DNA of 64,000 bases, taken from contig NZ_CP145886.1 in NCBI RefSeq assembly GCF_038049935.1, positions 558,001 to 622,000 on the forward strand. The letters run 5' to 3'. The first letter of the stretch is position 1. Every line of letters starts with the position of its first letter. The notes beneath the pieces were generated by a model. It worked only from the letters and a program-made list of their open reading frames with translations, searched no databases and was not told the origin of the DNA. This DNA is from Rossellomorea sp. y25. GTDB taxonomy: Bacteria; Bacillota; Bacilli; Bacillales; Bacillaceae_B. Below, piece after piece: positions 52,144-60,476 of this stretch. A program made the translations under genes and the position numbers.

Positions 52144-53367
52144 ATGAGGAAGTGGAAGTATCCTTTATTGCTGCTGGCAGGCATCGGGATTTCGAATGTA
52201 GGAGGGTGGATTTATTTAATCTCCCTAAATTTGATTGTTTTAGACGAGTGGGGATCACCTCTGGCAGTGGTGATTTTATATGTCTTGAAGCCTGTGGCGG
52301 CCATTTTGACAAATGGCTGGGCGGGAAGCTTGATTGACCGGGTCAACAAGCGGAATCTGATGGCGGGTCTTGATTTTTTCAGAGGGGTGTTGATTGCGGC
52401 ATTGCCTTTTCTTTCGTCCAATTGGTGGGTGTATGCGGTTGTGTTGATCATCAATATGGGAAGCGCCATGTTTTATCCGGCGTCCATGGCGTACATCACG
52501 ACCATCATTCCCCGGGGTAATAGACAGCGATTCAATGCTATCAGGGGGCTGATCGGATCGGGTGCGTTTCTTATTGGACCTGGAATTGCCGGACTGATGT
52601 TCATGATGGGGACACCTACGTTTGCCCTTTATATGAATGCATTGGCCCTCTTTTTATCAGGAGTGATCACCCTGTTTCTACCGAAGCTTGAGGATGGAAT
52701 CCCAGTTGATACAGGTGATACCAAATGGGAAGTCATCAAAGAGGATTGGCGGATGGTGTGGAGGTTCAGCCGGCGCGCTACTTATGTGATGGTTCTTTAC
52801 GTCTTGTTCAGCATTCTGCTTGTGATGACGGCAGCCATCGATTCCCTTGAGGCCGCATTTTCTAAAGAGGTATTGCAGCTTTCGAACAGTACGTATGGAT
52901 ATCTTGTAAGCGTTGCAGGTGGTGGATTTGTATTGGGGTCGATCCTGAACGCGTCCCTTTCCCATAAGCTCCATCACATGCATCTGATGGGATTTGGTTC
53001 TCTGCTCGTTTCCGGAGGATATCTGATTTATTCTTTCTCAGAAGGTTTCTTATTAGCGGCGATTGGGTTTGCTGTTTTATCATTTGCCCTGGCCTTTGCG
53101 ACGACAGGGTTTGAAACCTTTTATCAAGAACATATTCCCGCTGTGATCATGGGGCGGGTAGGCAGTATTTATGGATTGCTGGAAGGGGTATTGGTCATCC
53201 TTTCCACGGTGCTTATTGGAGTGGGAGCCGAGTTGGTGTCGATTCGATTTGTTGTGATTGCGGGTTCGATGATCATGCTTGGGGTTACAGTGATTTTGTA
53301 TATTAGCTCTACCAGGAATTATTGGGAAAAACAGTTAAGACGTAATTCTGAATGTTATAATAAATAA
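52144..53367 (+). CDS. MFS transporter under T-box control
   Basis: 407 residues, 12 membrane helices. 'TNGWAGSLIDRVNKRNLMAGLDFFRGV' carries the MFS loop signature and 'YPASMAYITTIIPRGNRQRFNAIRGLIGSGAFLIGPGIAG' the motif C region of exporters. Protein sequence alone suggests a generic drug- or metabolite-exporter-type MFS, but the T-box upstream implies expression when a particular tRNA is uncharged, hence a link to amino acid or dipeptide uptake or efflux. GGGGAGG precedes ATG 52144. Confidence 0.88.
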   Translation: MRKWKYPLLLLAGIGISNVGGWIYLISLNLIVLDEWGSPLAVVILYVLKPVAAILTNGWAGSLIDRVNKRNLMAGLDFFRGVLIAALPFLSSNWWVYAVVLIINMGSAMFYPASMAYITTIIPRGNRQRFNAIRGLIGSGAFLIGPGIAGLMFMMGTPTFALYMNALALFLSGVITLFLPKLEDGIPVDTGDTKWEVIKEDWRMVWRFSRRATYVMVLYVLFSILLVMTAAIDSLEAAFSKEVLQLSNSTYGYLVSVAGGGFVLGSILNASLSHKLHHMHLMGFGSLLVSGGYLIYSFSEGFLLAAIGFAVLSFALAFATTGFETFYQEHIPAVIMGRVGSIYGLLEGVLVILSTVLIGVGAELVSIRFVVIAGSMIMLGVTVILYISSTRNYWEKQLRRNSECYNK

Positions 53368-53391
53368 AAAAGGCACAAAGGGGGTCAGTGG

Positions 53392-54406
53392 ATGAAGATG
53401 ACGGCTGATCAATACTGGGACCGGTGGGAAGAGTTGATGGGCCAGGAAGAAGCAAGTTATGAGAAATGGAACGATTTAGAGGATCTGTTGTCCATTGCTC
53501 AGAAAGAAAAGGACCTCTATAAGGAGTTTTGCTGCCGGTTCGGGATCATGAGGACCGTCAACTATCTTGGGGAGTATGAGGAATTATTCGATCATTTCGA
53601 GTGGTGCAACGGCTTCTTTTTAGATAATGAAGAGAGCCTGCAGGATTGGGTGGAAAGCCTCTTTTGGATCTATAAATGGATGGCGGAGCATCTGGTGAAG
53701 ATGCCCGGCATTGACACGGAACTGTTAGATGCCTTTTTCAGTGACTTTCAAGAAGCGTATGACCGTTATGGCTACAGTCTAGGCCCCTTTTACCAGCATC
53801 AGCATAAACGTGCGTTGAAAACAGGGAATGTAGAGGAAGCGGAAGAGTATTATCAAAAGTGGATGACAGCGGAAAGAGACTCGCTTTCAGACTGTGAAGC
53901 CTGTGAATATCAGACACAGCTTGAGTATTTTTATTTTACCGGGGAAAAGGAAAAAGCCCGCCCCATTGAAATGCTTTTATTATCAAAAGAAGTGACATGT
54001 GGTGAAATTCCCCACTTGACCTATAGTAAGCTGCTCTTGCCTTATCTTGGTGGAGGAAGCCTCGCGCTATCAGTCAGAAGGATACTTTTTCATCTATGAT
54101 AAGCCACACTTTTTAGTCGAAGCTTCCGAACATATCCGGTTTCTTGCTTTAACGGAACCTGTCAGGGGAATTAAAGTATTGGAGCGTCACATCGAGTATG
54201 CGGATAGCGGGAAGGATCCTTACGGGTTGTTTTACTTTTATATGAGTGCGATTGTCCTTCACCGTAAGCTTGTGGAAGCCGGTCATCGTCCGGGATTTGC
54301 CATTGATGTGATGAGTGAAATTGCGAAAGAGATCGCCGGAGATTTTGATGAGAGGAATGGGAATGATTTCTTTAGTCGGGAGATGGAGAGAATTTATTCT
54401 TTGTAA
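53392..54406 (+). pseudogene. Helical repeat (TPR-like) protein, frameshifted
   Basis: The first frame (235 codons, from ATG 53392) runs to 54099 and the second frame (to 54406) continues the same kind of protein. Joined at about 54046, the text reads LLLPYL then VEEASRYQSEGYFFIYDKPH, giving about 338 residues of alpha-helical, Trp/Tyr/Glu-rich sequence. The frames differ by one extra base in CTTATCTTGG. The C-terminal tail after the shift in frame one (GGGSLALSVRRILFHL) is unlike the rest. Family not recognised; helical-repeat by pattern only. Could be a true disruption, a phase-variable or programmed shift, or a sequencing error. AAAGGGGG precedes the start. Confidence 0.7.
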
Positions 54407-54412
54407 CAAATA

Positions 54413-54441
54413 TTGACACCCCCATCAAATCTATATATAAT
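54413..54441 (+). promoter_or_regulatory. SigA promoter of proS
   Basis: Perfect TTGACA (54413-54418), 17-nt spacer and perfect TATAAT (54436-54441). It overlaps the end of the frameshifted gene by none and starts the T-box transcript. Confidence 0.9.
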
Positions 54442-54449
54442 CATCTAAA

Positions 54450-54644
54450 ATATGTGAAACATTGCCGAGGATCAGTAAAGGGATCTTGTCTTTATAGAGA
54501 GGGAGCGTTTTGGTGAAAAGCTCCTATAGATGAACCTTTGAACCTGCCTCTAAGTTCTGTATCGAATGAAGATATCAGCGGTCCGAAACCGTTATCATGG
54601 AATGAGTGTAAAGCTTTGCTTTGAATCAGGGTGGTACCGCCAGA
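54450..54644 (+). ncRNA. T-box leader of proS (proline specifier)
   Basis: Stem I with AGTA (loop E), apical AGAGGGAGC...GCTCC, specifier GAA-CCT-G-CCTC giving CCU (Pro), and T-box AGGGTGGTACCGCC (54629-54642). The variable base T in TGGTACC matches a discriminator A73, right for tRNA-Pro. All details agree with the downstream prolyl-tRNA synthetase. Confidence 0.95.
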
Positions 54645-54677
54645 AATGGTCCCTGATGAGAAGCAGGGCTTTTTTTG
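54645..54677 (+). terminator. proS T-box terminator
   Basis: CCCTG/CAGGG hairpin with flanking pairing, followed by TTTTTTTG. Confidence 0.85.
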
Positions 54678-54700
54678 TTTTATGGGTGTCGATCAGGCGA

Positions 54701-54812
54701 TTCGCTGATAAATCCGGTATTTCGCTGATAAAACGAAAATTTCGCTGATAAAACGAAAATTTCGCTGATAAATCCGGTATTTCGCTGATAAAATGAAAAT
54801 TTCGCTGATAAC
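54701..54812 (+). repeat. 20-bp tandem array, core TTCGCTGATAAA (6 units)
   Basis: TTCGCTGATA begins at 54701, 54721, 54741, 54761, 54781 and 54801, exact 20-bp steps. Fillers repeat too: ATCCGGTAT in units 1 and 4 and ACGAAAAT/ATGAAAAT in units 2, 3 and 5. The core is the reverse complement of that at 11851-11986. The array lies inside the proS transcript, between the T-box terminator and the ribosome site. Confidence 0.95.
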
Positions 54813-54848
54813 TAAACCAATCCAATTAAAAATAAGAGGTGCTTTCAA

Positions 54849-56279
54849 ATGGCAAAAGAATTTGTAAAAGATGTTACGGGCATGAATGAGGATTTTGCCC
54901 AATGGTATACGGATGTCGTGACGAAGGCGGAGCTGATCGATTACTCAAGCGTCCGCGGGTCGATGATCATCAGACCTTACGGGTACGCCCTGTGGGAAAA
55001 TATCAAAGATGCCCTTGATGCGAAAATAAAAGAAACAGGGCATGAAAATGTGTATATGCCACTTTTCATACCTGAAAGCCTCCTGCAACGGGAGAAGGAT
55101 CATATCGAAGGCTTCGCGCCTGAAGTGGCATGGGTGACCCATGGAGGGGAAGAGGAGCTGGCGGAACGACTATGTGTCCGTCCGACTTCCGAGGTATTGT
55201 TCGGAGAGCACTATAAAAACATTATCCATTCCTACCGTGATCTGCCTAAGCTTTATAACCAGTGGGCCAATGTGGTCCGCTGGGAAAAGACGACCCGTCC
55301 TTTCCTGAGAACATTGGAATTCCTCTGGCAGGAGGGACATACGTGTCATGAAACGGACCAGGAGGCACATGATGAAACGGTGAAAATGCTTGAGGTGTAT
55401 GCGGAGCTTTGTGAAGAGCTGCTGGCGATCCCGGTCATCAAGGGGCAGAAAACGGAAAAAGAAAAGTTTGCCGGTGCGAAGTATACGTATACGATCGAGA
55501 GCCTGATGCATGACGGGAAGGCTTTGCAATCAGGAACGTCCCACCATTTAGGTGATGGATTTGCGAAAGCATTCGGCATTCAATTCACGGACCGTGATGG
55601 AAAGCTTCAGCATGTGCAGCAAACGTCCTGGGGATTCACGACCCGCATCATCGGTGCGATGATCATGGTTCACGGGGATGACCGGGGGCTGGTGGTTCCT
55701 CCACGAATCGCACCGACTCAGCTGATGATCGTGCCGATTGCCCAGCACAAGGAAGGCGTCCTTGATTTTGCCTATAATCTAAAAGGTCAGCTTGCTTCCA
55801 TCGCCCGCGTTGACATCGATGCGAGTGATAAGAAGCCGGGCTGGAAGTTTAATGAATATGAAATGAAGGGAATCCCACTTCGCCTGGAGGTCGGTCCACG
55901 GGACATCGAGAACGGGCAGGTGATTTTAGCAAGACGAGATACGGGTGAGAAGATCACGGTTGCCATGGAAGAGCTGGAGGGGAAAGTCACAGAACTTCTA
56001 GAGGACATTCAACACAATCTTTTAGAAAAAGCGAGAGCTCACCGTGAAGAAAAAACCACGGTAGCGAAAACCTTTGAAGAATTCAAAACGACGGTGAACG
56101 AGAAAGGTGGATTCGTCAAAGCCATGTGGTGTGGAGACCGCGCCTGCGAAGACAAGATCAAAGAAGAAACGAGTGCTACATCACGATGTATGCCATTTGA
56201 GCAGGTGCAGGTGTCCGATACGTGTGTGTGCTGTGAAAAAGGTGCGAAACACCTAGTATATTGGGCAAAAGCGTACTAA
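54849..56279 (+). CDS. proS: Prolyl-tRNA synthetase, eukaryotic/archaeal type
   Basis: 476 residues, class II synthetase of the shorter archaeal/eukaryote-like ProS form without the bacterial editing insertion. Motif 2 '[31 protein letters not shown]', '[17 protein letters not shown]' and motif 3 '[18 protein letters not shown]' are clear. The C-terminus has a zinc-type Cys set ([27 protein letters not shown]) and ends in WAKAY. It charges tRNA-Pro. Some Bacilli carry this as a second ProS beside the bacterial type; T-box control makes it respond to proline limitation. AAGAGG precedes ATG 54849. Confidence 0.96.
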   Translation: MAKEFVKDVTGMNEDFAQWYTDVVTKAELIDYSSVRGSMIIRPYGYALWENIKDALDAKIKETGHENVYMPLFIPESLLQREKDHIEGFAPEVAWVTHGGEEELAERLCVRPTSEVLFGEHYKNIIHSYRDLPKLYNQWANVVRWEKTTRPFLRTLEFLWQEGHTCHETDQEAHDETVKMLEVYAELCEELLAIPVIKGQKTEKEKFAGAKYTYTIESLMHDGKALQSGTSHHLGDGFAKAFGIQFTDRDGKLQHVQQTSWGFTTRIIGAMIMVHGDDRGLVVPPRIAPTQLMIVPIAQHKEGVLDFAYNLKGQLASIARVDIDASDKKPGWKFNEYEMKGIPLRLEVGPRDIENGQVILARRDTGEKITVAMEELEGKVTELLEDIQHNLLEKARAHREEKTTVAKTFEEFKTTVNEKGGFVKAMWCGDRACEDKIKEETSATSRCMPFEQVQVSDTCVCCEKGAKHLVYWAKAY

Positions 56280-56374
56280 GAGACAAAAGACTGGTTCTTC
56301 CGTCCTTTTTCTTACAAAAGTCGTCTTTTTATCGTGTTTGATTAATAAACATAGGTAAAGGAGGCGTCGATTAT

Positions 56375-56548
56375 ATGGATTTTGAACTCATCATCGTTTT
56401 GTTTATGGTATTCGTGGTAATCAGCCTTTGGGTCGTGCATACCAAGCTCAACCGGATCACCGAGCATGTGCAGCAAATGGATGAAGAATACTTATCCGAT
56501 GAGCAAATCGAGAGGGAATTAGAGGAAGAATGGAATAATGATAAGTAA
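56375..56548 (+). CDS. Small single-helix membrane protein (57 aa)
   Basis: MDFELIIVLFMVFVVISLWV, then a polar helical tail rich in Glu (DEEYLSDEQIERELEEEW). AAAGGAGG precedes ATG 56375 and a hairpin follows. No known family. Similar in design to the next small gene (one N-terminal helix, charged coiled tail). Confidence 0.7.
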   Translation: MDFELIIVLFMVFVVISLWVVHTKLNRITEHVQQMDEEYLSDEQIERELEEEWNNDK

Positions 56549-56552
56549 TGAC

Positions 56553-56592
56553 TAAGGCGTTTCTCCTCAGAGGAACGCCTTCCGTTTTTATG
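56553..56592 (+). terminator. Terminator of the 57-aa gene
   Basis: AAGGCGTTTCTC/GAGGAACGCCTT followed by CCGTTTTTA. Confidence 0.8.
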
Positions 56593-56653
56593 AAAAAAAA
56601 CTACCAATCTAAATGGCCGGTTGATACTATTAAACGTATGAGGGGTGAGGGAA

Positions 56654-56803
56654 GTGGGGGCTTTTGTCATCATTTTGGTCCTAGTGCTATCGCTATGGTC
56701 TATAACAGTCACCATTGAGAAGCAAACAAGCAGACTGGTAGAAAGCCAGCGTGAGCAGATCGAATGGCTAAAGAAGATACAATCAAAATTAGAAGAAAAA
56801 TGA
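56654..56803 (+). CDS. Small single-helix membrane protein (49 aa)
   Basis: GTG start at 56654 with GGGGTGAGGG upstream; MGAFVIILVLVLSLWSITVT helix, then a basic coiled tail (ESQREQIEWLKKIQSKLEEK). It ends 28 nt before the GNAT gene and may be cotranscribed with it. Function unknown. Confidence 0.65.
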   Translation: MGAFVIILVLVLSLWSITVTIEKQTSRLVESQREQIEWLKKIQSKLEEK

Positions 56804-56831
56804 CTTATATAAACGAAAGGGAGGGGCAAAG

Positions 56832-57392
56832 ATGAAATATAAGGACTTAATCATCGAAACACCCCGATTGGTCATCAGACCCTTTGTAAACCGGGATTAC
56901 AAAAACTGGTTAAGGGAACACCTGAACAGGCTCCCATCCCAGCATAAATATGATGTTGGCTATCAGGACATGAGTGAGTGCACGGAGTTCTGGTTCAGGG
57001 AGATGCTTCTGAAGCATGATGAAATGATCGATCGGGACCAGGTCTATATTCTGGGGATCTTTCTGAAAGAAGGTGGCGCGAATATTGGGACCATCGACTT
57101 CTCCACTCTGATGCGGTACAACTTTAACTGGGGAAGGGTCGGTTACACGGTACATAATCGTTACTGGAACCGGGGCTACGGGAAAGAAGCTGTGAAGGCA
57201 GCCCTTCAGCTGGCTTTTGTCAAATTGAATTACCACAGGATCGAGGCCCATATCAATCTCGATAACGCGCCATCGATCAGCCTTGCAGAAGGTGTCGGCA
57301 TGCAGTATGAGTGCACGCGGAAAGGATTCATTTATGAGTTTGGGAAGTGGACGGATAATCTGGTGTATTATGTGAATGCCGGTGAATCATAA
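56832..57392 (+). CDS. GNAT acetyltransferase, RimJ/RimL type
   Basis: 186 residues. 'LIIETPRLVIRPFVNRDYKNW' at the start, 'NRYWNRGYGKEAVKAALQLAFVKLNYHRIEAHINLDNAPSISLAEGVGM' (motif region) in the acetyl-CoA site: the RimJ/RimL subfamily that modifies protein N-termini or small amines. GGGAGGGG precedes ATG 56832. Substrate not determined. Confidence 0.9.
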   Translation: MKYKDLIIETPRLVIRPFVNRDYKNWLREHLNRLPSQHKYDVGYQDMSECTEFWFREMLLKHDEMIDRDQVYILGIFLKEGGANIGTIDFSTLMRYNFNWGRVGYTVHNRYWNRGYGKEAVKAALQLAFVKLNYHRIEAHINLDNAPSISLAEGVGMQYECTRKGFIYEFGKWTDNLVYYVNAGES

Positions 57393-57396
57393 AAAA

Positions 57397-57433
57397 ACGA
57401 TGAGAGCTCATGAGCCCTCATCGTTTTTTTATT
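57397..57433. terminator. Shared terminator, GNAT and large membrane-protein genes
   Basis: AACGATGAG(A)GCTC/GAGC(C)CTCATCGTT with T-runs on both strands; convergent genes. Confidence 0.85.
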
Positions 57434-59111
57434 ATAATCCTTCGATGGTCAGTTCTTTCACTGGCAGGAATTCTTCCCCTGTATCCATGTACTTCACGTT
57501 CACCTTGTCATTTTCCTTCAGGTAGATCGCAAGTAAGCTGTTTTCGGAGGAGACGATATAGTTGTTGCCGTTGTCGAGTAAGAATGATACGACTGTGGAG
57601 TCGCCTGTCTTTTCTTTATAGACCCGGACGACTGTACCATTTGTCTGTTTCTCCTCGGCTTTTGAGCTGCCGTCAACGCTCCCGCCTCCTCGTTGAAGGG
57701 CGGTTTTGTATTGCTTCAATGCCTGGTTTGGTGTGCCCGCATAGGCTGATATTTCCGGGTTGGCTGCCGAGACGATGAAGTAGTTTTGTAAGAAACCATT
57801 CGCATCGAGCACCGGGGTCAGCCAGCTTGCTTCTCCGTAGAAGTTATAGAGCACCGGCATTTCGCCGTCCCATTTTTTCTCGATGAATTTCTTCTGGATG
57901 ATCTGTAGGGCTCCTTGTGAATCCATGTAGGATTCTTCAAGATTTCCTGTGTAGAATGTCGCTTCTCCCGTTCTTGAGTTCGTCAGGGAGTAACCGAGCA
58001 TGGAATCGACACCTTCTTTTGGCGAGGTGAAATCGGTGAAGTAGTACATGTCACCATTTTCGTCAAAAATAGGGCTCACATTGGCTTCGGTCCCTTCATC
58101 TGAAGGAAGCTTGACGTCTGATTTACCGAAGCGGCTGTTCCAGAATCCTTGAACGTAGTTACCGAAATAACTGTTTTGGAGGCTGACGGTTTCCGGTGAA
58201 ATCGCGCCGTCAATGAAATCCGGTACGTCATCGATTTTGTATGACTTGGTATCACCGGATTTTGGATCTACCATGACGATTCCTTTCGCTTCAAATCCAT
58301 TTCGTGCAGAAATGAACTCACCGTACGTTCGAATATAGAATGGCTTTCCTTCGTCATCGACCTCAAGCTGAACATCACCATTGAAGATCTGCTTCGGATA
58401 GTTCAAGCGGATGTGTCGCTCGATCTTTTTATTAAAGAAGGCAGATGGTGTGTAGACCATTTCCTCTTTAATGAATTTAGGGTTTGCTGATGAATCGGTG
58501 GCACTTAGCGTGAAGTAACCAGGTGTTTCATCCCCCTTGAACCATTTAAAGAATCCGGAGAATTCAACCGGTGCAATGTAGACGTACTCGCCATTGACCT
58601 TTTGAATCTGCAGTCGTCCAAGCTCATAGTAACTCGTATTCGGAACCTGACCGAATGCTTTCTTCATTTTGTTACGGGCGAATTGTGGAGGGACGCTTGC
58701 CGGCGTTTCCTTCTCATCGAACGCTTCGATTTCCGTTTTTACCTCCATTTTCGCTGATTCAAATTTCTGATCGGCGTTGAAGACAAAGGCAGTCAGGAAG
58801 TAAGCCCCGATGAGGAGACTTCCAAGGAACAATGCGCCCTTCACCATTCGTTCGGTCCCGGTTGCAAGTGTGGCGCCGAATCCTGCAGCTACGATGAGCA
58901 AGATCCACATGCTCGTAAAGTTCTGATCAAGATTCGTCATGTAATAGAAGACGAATACAATGATCGTCGTGATCAGGAGAGTGGCTCCGGACAGTGCTGC
59001 AAATGACGGATACCCCTCTTTTTTATTCTGCTTTTTCATGATTGCCATCGGTACGACGAGTAAGGCCATGACCAATCCGACAATGACTGAAAATAGTAAT
59101 ATATTTCCCAT
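57432..59111 (-). CDS. Large membrane-anchored protein of unknown function
   Basis: 559 residues. Four membrane helices in the first 115 residues, then about 440 residues of soluble, beta-rich sequence, probably outside the cell: 'YYELGRLQIQKVNGEYVYIAPVEFSGFFKWFKGDETPGYF', 'NYPKQIFNGDVQLEVDDEGKPFYIRTYG', 'SPIFDENGDMYYFTDFTSPKEG' (landmarks). The sequence pattern (alternating 'ENG-x-YYFTD' strands) suggests repeated beta domains similar to PepSY or propeller-like folds, but I do not recognise the family. It ends with a small OB-like domain ('VVSFLLDNGNNYIVSSENSLLAIYLKENDKVNVKY'). AAAGGGG precedes ATG 59111. Confidence 0.8.
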   Translation of the reverse strand: MGNILLFSVIVGLVMALLVVPMAIMKKQNKKEGYPSFAALSGATLLITTIIVFVFYYMTNLDQNFTSMWILLIVAAGFGATLATGTERMVKGALFLGSLLIGAYFLTAFVFNADQKFESAKMEVKTEIEAFDEKETPASVPPQFARNKMKKAFGQVPNTSYYELGRLQIQKVNGEYVYIAPVEFSGFFKWFKGDETPGYFTLSATDSSANPKFIKEEMVYTPSAFFNKKIERHIRLNYPKQIFNGDVQLEVDDEGKPFYIRTYGEFISARNGFEAKGIVMVDPKSGDTKSYKIDDVPDFIDGAISPETVSLQNSYFGNYVQGFWNSRFGKSDVKLPSDEGTEANVSPIFDENGDMYYFTDFTSPKEGVDSMLGYSLTNSRTGEATFYTGNLEESYMDSQGALQIIQKKFIEKKWDGEMPVLYNFYGEASWLTPVLDANGFLQNYFIVSAANPEISAYAGTPNQALKQYKTALQRGGGSVDGSSKAEEKQTNGTVVRVYKEKTGDSTVVSFLLDNGNNYIVSSENSLLAIYLKENDKVNVKYMDTGEEFLPVKELTIEGL

Positions 59112-59298
59112 AGTGTTCCCCTTTCAAGTGCTTCTGTTTATAGTGTATATACGGATGAGGGGGTGGGGAGGTTTCAATTGTTTTTAGGAGCGTTGACTGA
59201 GTGTTCGATTGGGTGGATCGATCGTCCGATCATGGCTATATATCCAACCTAAGCATCATTCGGTATAATAAAAGAAAGCAACCATTCAGGAGGAGTCT

Positions 59299-60321
59299 AT
59301 GGATATATTTGATATTGCGAGGATTGCGGGGGTGTCTCGGAAGACGGTACAGCGTGTATTGAACAATTCGGATCAGGTACGAGCGGAGACCCGGGAACGC
59401 ATTCTGCAGATTATGGAGGAGAATCACTATCAGCCCAATGTGTCAGCGAGAAGGCTGGTGAAAAAAAAGACGCACACGATCGGCCTTTTTATCATTCAAG
59501 ATCCTTCGAAGCATCGTATATATTCGGATGACCTATTTTACAGTGTGGTGATCGGGGCCATGATCAATGCCTGTTCAGAGCGGGGCTATAATATGCTGGT
59601 GACTATGACGGATCTGAATGATTCCTCCCCGGTTTTAAAACTTTACCGTGAAAAGAGCATCGATGCGGGGATCATCATCAGTTGGAGCAACGTCCAATCA
59701 ATCGTGGATCAAATTTCCGCAGCGGGCTTCTTGGTGGGGGTCTTTGATCAAAACAACGTGTCAAGGTGGACACCTGAGATCCCGATGCCCGTATTACAAA
59801 ACGAGGTGAGTGCACTGGGGGCGACCAATCATTTCATTGAGCTTGGTCATGAGGCGATCGGGATCATTACGGGTGATGAAGATAATCCTGCAGCAATGGC
59901 GCGATTGAGAGGCTATCAAATAGCGATGCAAACAGCAGGGCTTCCCGTGCAAACGGATTACATATATAAAGGTAAGTTCATCGAGGAGTCAGGACGGGAT
60001 GCCGTCAATCATTGGATCGGGCGGGGGACTCTTCCTTCAGCTATCGTTTGTTCGAATGATCATATTGCATTCGGTGCCCTCAAGGCGTTAAAAAAAGCCG
60101 GCAAAAATGTCCCTGACGATGTGTCTCTCATTGGCTTTGATAATCTATTGCTTACGGAATATACGTCTCCCGCATTAACGACCATGCATGTACCTAGAGT
60201 TGAGATGGCGGTGGCTCTGGTGGAGCAGCTGATTCATAGAATCGAGGAGATTCCCTATGAAAAGATGAGTCCATTTCAAGCTGCACTCGTCAAACGAGCT
60301 TCCTGTCGTCAAAAAGATTAA
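59299..60321 (+). CDS. LacI-family transcriptional regulator
   Basis: 340 residues. N-terminal LacI HTH 'DIARIAGVSRKTVQRVLNNSDQVRAETRERILQIMEE' with hinge helix 'PNVSARRLVKK', then a sugar-binding PBP-I domain ('AIVCSNDHIAFGALKALKKAGKNVPDDVSLIGFDN'). It probably represses the downstream GH16 beta-glucanase gene, whose promoter carries a LacI-type palindrome. AGGAGG precedes ATG 59299. Confidence 0.92.
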   Translation: MDIFDIARIAGVSRKTVQRVLNNSDQVRAETRERILQIMEENHYQPNVSARRLVKKKTHTIGLFIIQDPSKHRIYSDDLFYSVVIGAMINACSERGYNMLVTMTDLNDSSPVLKLYREKSIDAGIIISWSNVQSIVDQISAAGFLVGVFDQNNVSRWTPEIPMPVLQNEVSALGATNHFIELGHEAIGIITGDEDNPAAMARLRGYQIAMQTAGLPVQTDYIYKGKFIEESGRDAVNHWIGRGTLPSAIVCSNDHIAFGALKALKKAGKNVPDDVSLIGFDNLLLTEYTSPALTTMHVPRVEMAVALVEQLIHRIEEIPYEKMSPFQAALVKRASCRQKD

Positions 60322-60397
60322 GAAGAGAAAATGCTGTATTCCCAAGGGAGTAGGCATTTTTTTTCGTTAAAAATGGAATTGTTATTGTAAAAAAATG

Positions 60398-60426
60398 TTG
60401 TCAAAGAGTGGTGATGCTTTTATAGT
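60398..60426 (+). promoter_or_regulatory. SigA promoter of the GH16 gene
   Basis: TTGTCA (60398-60403), 17-nt spacer and TATAGT (60421-60426). Confidence 0.7.
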
Positions 60427-60436
60427 TATATACAAA

Positions 60437-60452
60437 TGTCCCACGTGAGACA
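60437..60452 (+). promoter_or_regulatory. LacI-type operator before the GH16 gene
   Basis: TGTCCCACGTGAGACA, a 16-bp palindrome with one mismatch and the central CG typical of LacI-family sites, about 10 nt after the -10 box. The regulator gene ends 116 nt upstream. Confidence 0.7.
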
Positions 60453-60476
60453 TCAATCAAAACAGGAGGCGTTCCA

